From: an uncultured Dokdonia sp.
GTDB taxonomy: Bacteria > Bacteroidota > Bacteroidia > Flavobacteriales > Flavobacteriaceae
Direction: 5' to 3'
Assembly (NCBI GenBank): GCA_947503305.1
Contig: CANNDF010000001.1
Coordinates: 124,001 to 188,000, forward strand
Length of the DNA: 64,000 nucleotides
This document shows, in pieces, positions 59,645-64,000 of the stretch. The notes below the pieces were generated by a model, which saw nothing but the letters and a program-made list of their open reading frames with translations, ran no database searches and was not told the origin of the DNA. The position numbers and the translations under genes were made by a program. Position 1 is the stretch's first letter. Every line of letters begins with the position of its first letter.

Positions 59645-60563
59645 GTTCCTCTTTTTTCATATCGGGTTGATCTTTTACATAGAATGTAAAGATATCTGGC
59701 CGTGCATAATGACCTATTGCATCAAAATCTAGTTTATTTCGGGTAATCTCTTCAAGATCTATTGTTACAGTAAGAGCTCCTGCTTTATCAAAGAGAGGGC
59801 CTGCCAGGATTTTACCATTAGGTCCAACAATGACACTTCCTCCACGACACATCATTTCAGGTTCATCAATAGCAAGTGCTTGATGTTCTTTAGTATACAT
59901 AGACTTTGTAAAAAACTGATTACATCCTAATACAAAACATCGCCCTTCCAATGCAATGTGTTGCATAGTAGCTGTCCAGTTATCACGAGCATCTGCTGTA
60001 GGAGCTATATAGATCTCTACCCCTTTTTTATACATTGCCATACGCGCCTCTGGCATATAATTTTCCCAACAAATAAGACCTCCTAGTTTGCCTATATCTG
60101 TATGAAAAGTGACTAGCCCTTCTCCTCCAGCTTCTCCCCAAATTATTCGTTCAAATCCTGTAGGTTTGATCTTACGGTGTATCCCTAACAGTCCAACCTT
60201 AGGAGAAATATATAGCATACTACAGTATAAGGTCCCATGGATAGCCTTACGTTCTGTTACTCCTAAAACAATATAGGTATTATGATCTGTAGCAAGTTGT
60301 TCAATACGATGAAGATCATTATCTAGATCAAAACTATGCTTATGGTAGGTAGCATACATATCTCTTCCAGCTTCAATACGACTCCCTACTTTAGTCCCAA
60401 ACATAAAACCACGAGGGTATCCAGGTACAAAAGATTCGGGAAACACAATAAGTTCACTCCCTGTAGCTGTATGTTTTTTGATGAGCTGTTCGATCTTTTT
60501 AAGAGTAGCTTCTTTATCAAAAAATACAGGACTATCTTGAATTACTGTTACTTTAATCTTCAT
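59634..60563 (-). CDS. nitrilase family carbon-nitrogen hydrolase
   Basis: A 309-residue enzyme with the Glu-Lys-Cys triad: FPESFVPGYPRG (Glu near 42), HRKIKPTGFERIIWGEAGG (Lys near 131) and GLICWENYMPEAR (Cys near 162). The pattern around Cys (CWENYMP) and the long C-terminal part favour a true nitrilase over an amidase. The substrate is unknown. It overlaps the carboxypeptidase gene by 11 bases upstream and the YraN gene by 11 downstream. Confidence 0.9.
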   Translation of the reverse strand: MKIKVTVIQDSPVFFDKEATLKKIEQLIKKHTATGSELIVFPESFVPGYPRGFMFGTKVGSRIEAGRDMYATYHKHSFDLDNDLHRIEQLATDHNTYIVLGVTERKAIHGTLYCSMLYISPKVGLLGIHRKIKPTGFERIIWGEAGGEGLVTFHTDIGKLGGLICWENYMPEARMAMYKKGVEIYIAPTADARDNWTATMQHIALEGRCFVLGCNQFFTKSMYTKEHQALAIDEPEMMCRGGSVIVGPNGKILAGPLFDKAGALTVTIDLEEITRNKLDFDAIGHYARPDIFTFYVKDQPDMKKEEHDA

Positions 60564-61455
60564 ACGTAATCGTAGATGTATTTTTAGTTACTTCAAGAGA
60601 TACTATTGATCCCATAATCAATGCACGATTATCATCTACATGACCTGCAGGAAAATCAAAGACTACAGGAAAATCACATTCTTTAACAGCATCCATAACA
60701 ATCTCTTCTGCGGTTTTCCCAAAAGGAATACGATTGTCATGCATTTTGGTCATCCCTCCTACAATAAGACCAGAAAGATGATCTAACATACCATTACGTT
60801 TCAGATTCATGATCATACGGTCAATATGGTACAGATATTCATCTAGATCTTCGATAAACAAAATTTTTTCTTCAGTCTGTAATCCCGAACTACTTCCACA
60901 CATAGAGTATAGCATAGAAAGATTTCCTCCTACCAGCATGCCCTTAGCCGTTCCCGGACGATTCAAAGGGTGATCTGAAGTGTTTTGAATGTTAGGCAAT
61001 TCTCCAAAAAGGGATTGTTTTAAGGAAGTTTTTGCCAAAGAGGTATTGTCTTTTATACTGACTGGCATTGTCCCATGAATCGTCTTAAAACCTATTTTAT
61101 GCAAATGATTATGAAAAACTGTTACGTCAGAATATCCGATAATCCATTTTGGGTATTTTACAAATTTGTAAAAATCTAATTGATCAATAATACGTACAGA
61201 CCCATAACCTCCACGTGCGCACCAAATCGCTTTTATCTCTGGGTTGTCAAGCATATCCTGAAAGTCTTTTGCCCTTTCTGAATCTGTGCCAGCGTATTGA
61301 TTATCATCTTTTCCAATCGTCTTTCCTATCACAGGAACAAGACCCCAATCTTTAAGTAATGTAATCCCTTCTGCAAGCTCATCTAAAGAAATTTTACGGG
61401 CTGTGGCAACCAAACCGACGTTATCGCCGTATCTAAGAAAAGGAGGTGTAACCAT
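60553..61455 (-). CDS. LD-carboxypeptidase (S66 family)
   Basis: A 300-residue cytoplasmic enzyme of murein recycling that removes D-Ala from L,D-linked tetrapeptides. WCARGGYGSVRIIDQLDF (near 78-95) holds the nucleophilic Ser-type region, LFIEDLDEYLYHIDRM the catalytic Glu and GHVDDNRALIMGS the His. It leads the three-gene overlapping operon. Confidence 0.93.
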   Translation of the reverse strand: MVTPPFLRYGDNVGLVATARKISLDELAEGITLLKDWGLVPVIGKTIGKDDNQYAGTDSERAKDFQDMLDNPEIKAIWCARGGYGSVRIIDQLDFYKFVKYPKWIIGYSDVTVFHNHLHKIGFKTIHGTMPVSIKDNTSLAKTSLKQSLFGELPNIQNTSDHPLNRPGTAKGMLVGGNLSMLYSMCGSSSGLQTEEKILFIEDLDEYLYHIDRMIMNLKRNGMLDHLSGLIVGGMTKMHDNRIPFGKTAEEIVMDAVKECDFPVVFDFPAGHVDDNRALIMGSIVSLEVTKNTSTITYED

Positions 61456-61580
61456 GTTTTGTGTTTATACGTCTCAATATACTAACAATTAAACTTTTTT
61501 CGTTTTAAAGAGTCAAATGTTAACAAACTGCTAATTTCTAGTATTTTAACTATATTTAAATGCTCTAAAAATACCTATCT

Positions 61581-63041
61581 ATGGAAATTCTTACTTCATG
61601 TAATACGGCTTCCATTGCTCCTTTTACTCCTGATGCAGACAATCCTTGGGATGTAGCAAAAGTAAAACACGTATATCGTAGACTTGCTTTTGGAACAACA
61701 GATGCCACTATTAATATCGCCCTTACTGGAACTCCTCAAGAATTAATCGATACACTTATTAATGATGCCATTGCGCTTCCTAATACACCTGCTCCAGAGT
61801 GGGGGTATTGGTCATTTAATGATTATGCAGATTATAATGAGATGACTAATGAACAACGGAATCAATGGTATAAACAAACAACACTCGATCTTCGTGATAA
61901 AGGACTCAAAGGACGATTAAGTTTTTTCTGGCTTAATCATTTTGTCACTCAACTTGAGTCATACAATCACCCTCCATATATGTTCCAATATTGGGATATA
62001 TTACAAACACATTGTTTGGGTAATTTTAAAACTTTTATTCATGCTATAGGTATTAATCCCGCGATGCTTCTTATGCTTAACGGGTTTGAAAATACCAGTT
62101 TTAACCCGAATGAAAATTATGCTCGTGAATTATACGAACTCTTTTCATTAGGAGAAAACAATGGCTACACCCAAACAGATATCGAAGAAACATCTCGAGC
62201 TCTTACCGGGTATAATCATTGGGATGATTATGGAGCCCCTATTTATTTTGATGAAATTACATTTGACAGTTCAGAAAAAACAATATTTGAACAAACAGGT
62301 GAATGGGGGTATGATGATGTTATAGATATCCTTTTTGAACAAAAAGGGCCTTTAATTGCTACTTACATATGTTCAAAATTATACGCCTTTTTTGTAAGTC
62401 CCGATATCAACGATACAATCGTAAATGAAATGGCAGCTACATTTATTGCCAATGATTTTGAAATTGCTCCAGTACTAAATCAATTATTTAAAAGTGAGCA
62501 TTTTTTTGATACAGATGCAAATGGACTTATTGTAAAAAGTCCTGTTGATATTATATTAACCTATATCAATGAATCGGGATTTCAATACGACCCAGCACAA
62601 GAAGATGAATATCTAAATCTATTGATCTACCTTACGGCAGAACTAGGCCAAAACATCTATGAACCCATAGATGTAGCTGGTTGGCAACGTAATAGAGATT
62701 GGATAAACTCAAGTACCTTAACAGGGCGATGGCTAAGTATGGAATATATTACCTGGCCTTTCTGGAATCACGATGAAGATCAATTCAGGCAGTTTGCTAT
62801 TAACTTAACAGGTAATAGTAATGATCCCGCTTTTATCACAAGTACGATTATTGATTATTTCATGTCTAAAACACTTTTTACAAGTATGGATTATGAAATT
62901 GCTACTGATATCCTTAAGTGGGAAGTTCCAGAAAATTATTATGAAGATGGATCATGGAATCTTAGCTGGGATTCTGCACCATATCAAGTACTCTTGCTGA
63001 TCCATCATATTTTTAGAATGCCAGAATTTCAACTTAAATAA
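61581..63041 (+). CDS. DUF1800 family protein
   Basis: A 486-residue protein. KVKHVYRRLAFGTTDATINI (about 29-48), RLSFFWLNHFVTQLES and NFKTFIHAIGINPAMLLMLNG, and NENYARELYELFSLGENNGY (near 180-200) are the recognised DUF1800 blocks. No signal peptide is visible; export may rely on the Tat-linked DUF1501 partner, whose gene starts ten bases after this stop. The pair is common in Bacteroidetes and Planctomycetes; no activity is established. Confidence 0.9.
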   Translation: MEILTSCNTASIAPFTPDADNPWDVAKVKHVYRRLAFGTTDATINIALTGTPQELIDTLINDAIALPNTPAPEWGYWSFNDYADYNEMTNEQRNQWYKQTTLDLRDKGLKGRLSFFWLNHFVTQLESYNHPPYMFQYWDILQTHCLGNFKTFIHAIGINPAMLLMLNGFENTSFNPNENYARELYELFSLGENNGYTQTDIEETSRALTGYNHWDDYGAPIYFDEITFDSSEKTIFEQTGEWGYDDVIDILFEQKGPLIATYICSKLYAFFVSPDINDTIVNEMAATFIANDFEIAPVLNQLFKSEHFFDTDANGLIVKSPVDIILTYINESGFQYDPAQEDEYLNLLIYLTAELGQNIYEPIDVAGWQRNRDWINSSTLTGRWLSMEYITWPFWNHDEDQFRQFAINLTGNSNDPAFITSTIIDYFMSKTLFTSMDYEIATDILKWEVPENYYEDGSWNLSWDSAPYQVLLLIHHIFRMPEFQLK

Positions 63042-63051
63042 CCCCAAAGTT

Positions 63052-64000
63052 ATGTGCAATCACGATTCTCAACACAGTCCGCTTTCGCGAAAGCAAAAGA
63101 CTTCAAAACATACAGTTCAAGGCCCATCTGCAAAAATTACAGATGCTCATCATAATGAAGAACATAGTTCTTGGAGTAGACGATCATTTATGCAAGCCTT
63201 AGGGCTCGTAGGAGGAGGTACTATGATGCTCGGAGGTACAAACCTAACGGCATCTATTCCTTCAAAACTAACAACCGCATTGGCAAGTGCCGATAATAAT
63301 GACCGAGTTTTATTACTGATACGACTTAAAGGTGGAAATGATGGTTTAAATACTATTGTGCCCCTATATGATTATGATTTTTATGCCTCAAATAGGCCTA
63401 CAATACGTCATCAAGAATCTGACTTATATCAATTATCATCAGATATTGGTATCCCTCCATCACTAGAAAGTTTACAAGCTTTATGGGGAGAGGGTGCTAT
63501 GAAAGTAGTCCATGGGGTAGGATATCCTGATCAAAATTTATCCCATTTTAGAAGTTCCGATATTTGGGCTTCTGGTGTAAATAATACCGTAGAAAATACA
63601 GGCATCTTGGGACGATATTATGAAGATCTATATCCGGATTTTATTGTAAATCCCCCGTCAACCCCTACCGCAATTCAAATAGGAAGTCAGGGGAATTTGA
63701 TTTTTGATGGAACAGAAAGCAACTATGCCTTTTCTGTAGCAAACCCTCAACAACTTGCAAATATTGCAGAAAACGGTGTCTTACATGATGTCTTAGATGT
63801 TCCTGAATGTACTTATGGAGATCAGCTAGAATTTATGAGAGGGATTACCAATACCACTTTTACCTATGCTGGTTTAATTAATGAAGCCTATGAAAGTGCG
63901 TCAAACGATGTAGATTATGGAGATGAAAGACTTGCAAAACAACTTGCTATTGTTGCCAGAATGATCAAAGGAGGACTAGGCACAAAAGTATACTTGGTAA
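63052..64000 (+). CDS. DUF1501 family protein with Tat signal (partial)
   Basis: The gene runs off the window after about 316 codons. An N-terminal hydrophilic segment of about 40 residues is followed by a twin-arginine motif SRRSFMQALGLVGGGTMML, so it should be exported folded by Tat. Then come LLLIRLKGGNDGLNTIVPLY and NLSHFRSSDIWASG, typical DUF1501 (sulfatase-like fold) blocks. It forms an operon with the DUF1800 gene. The start at 63052 is the only ATG before the twin-arginine motif; the palindrome at 63081 is read as LSRK. Confidence 0.9.
   Translation, partial: MCNHDSQHSPLSRKQKTSKHTVQGPSAKITDAHHNEEHSSWSRRSFMQALGLVGGGTMMLGGTNLTASIPSKLTTALASADNNDRVLLLIRLKGGNDGLNTIVPLYDYDFYASNRPTIRHQESDLYQLSSDIGIPPSLESLQALWGEGAMKVVHGVGYPDQNLSHFRSSDIWASGVNNTVENTGILGRYYEDLYPDFIVNPPSTPTAIQIGSQGNLIFDGTESNYAFSVANPQQLANIAENGVLHDVLDVPECTYGDQLEFMRGITNTTFTYAGLINEAYESASNDVDYGDERLAKQLAIVARMIKGGLGTKVYLV
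63081..63094. repeat. iterated palindrome inside the DUF1501 gene
   Basis: Exact GCTTTCGCGAAAGC read in the third frame, giving PLSRKQ near the N-terminus. Confidence 0.95.

Noticed and set aside
6733-63094. Palindromes as REP/BIME elements, IS ends or CRISPR repeats
   Set aside because: Copies are single, several kb apart and often in frame within conserved genes. There is no transposase, no paired inverted arrangement and no regular spacer array.

Overview
The window is an AT-rich, tightly packed stretch of a Bacteroidetes chromosome, most likely from a marine or environmental member of the Flavobacteriaceae. The evidence is a type IX secretion sorting domain at the end of the gene at 54284-55417, families typical of the group (DUF4286, DUF6428, DUF3109, DUF4199, DUF5995), promoter -7 boxes of the form TAnnTTTG with few Shine-Dalgarno sequences, and several TTG starts. 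I see no integrase, transposase, CRISPR array, rRNA or phage gene, and no gene-free stretch longer than 300 bases. The only RNA gene seen is a tRNA-Leu(CAA) at 39161.

Layout. 1-7930: mixed housekeeping genes (DUF2459 protein, hydrolase, methionine aminotransferase, MarC, CtpA protease with dCMP deaminase, HupE, TerB-like). 7976-11183: a compact operon of coiled-coil protein, longin/roadblock-like protein, Ras-like small GTPase and cytoplasmic hybrid histidine kinase. 11272-16078: fructose-bisphosphatase, a GNAT with aspartate kinase, and a fused PlsC-GNAT acyltransferase resembling the ornithine/glycine lipid synthase OlsF. 16129-18578: MBOAT plus SGNH-like pair. 18837-21206: M28 peptidase and a DUF5995 protein. 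21224-24476: an ars-type operon (arsR, group II PLP decarboxylase, DUF6428, ArsN/PAT-like acetyltransferase, arsC) without an arsenite pump. 24622-39015: mostly core genes on the minus strand (TM2 protein, LuxR-type membrane regulator, 2-hydroxyacid dehydrogenase, MgtE, KsgA, serS, ribF, pth, rplY, prs).

39380-59124 is an accessory, regulator-rich region. Three membrane-anchored AraC-type regulators sit beside secreted proteins: S41-family hydrolases (twice), an internalin-like leucine-rich repeat protein and two NHL/SMP-30-type propeller proteins. A fourth, soluble AraC regulator closes a five-gene operon of small enzymes whose promoter carries two near-identical 11-mers exactly 21 bases apart. 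mfd and a class V aminotransferase lie inside this region. 59285-64000: YraN, nitrilase and LD-carboxypeptidase in an overlapping operon, then the DUF1800/DUF1501 pair with a Tat signal, the second gene running off the window.

The most striking feature overall is a 14-base perfect palindrome, GCTTTCGCGAAAGC. It occurs 12 times exactly and twice with one change, spread over the window and lying inside genes as often as between them. In genes it is read in all three frames (AFAKA, RFRES, LSRK). Both imperfect copies differ only by a synonymous base. It behaves like a highly iterated palindrome of the HIP1 kind, not like a mobile element.
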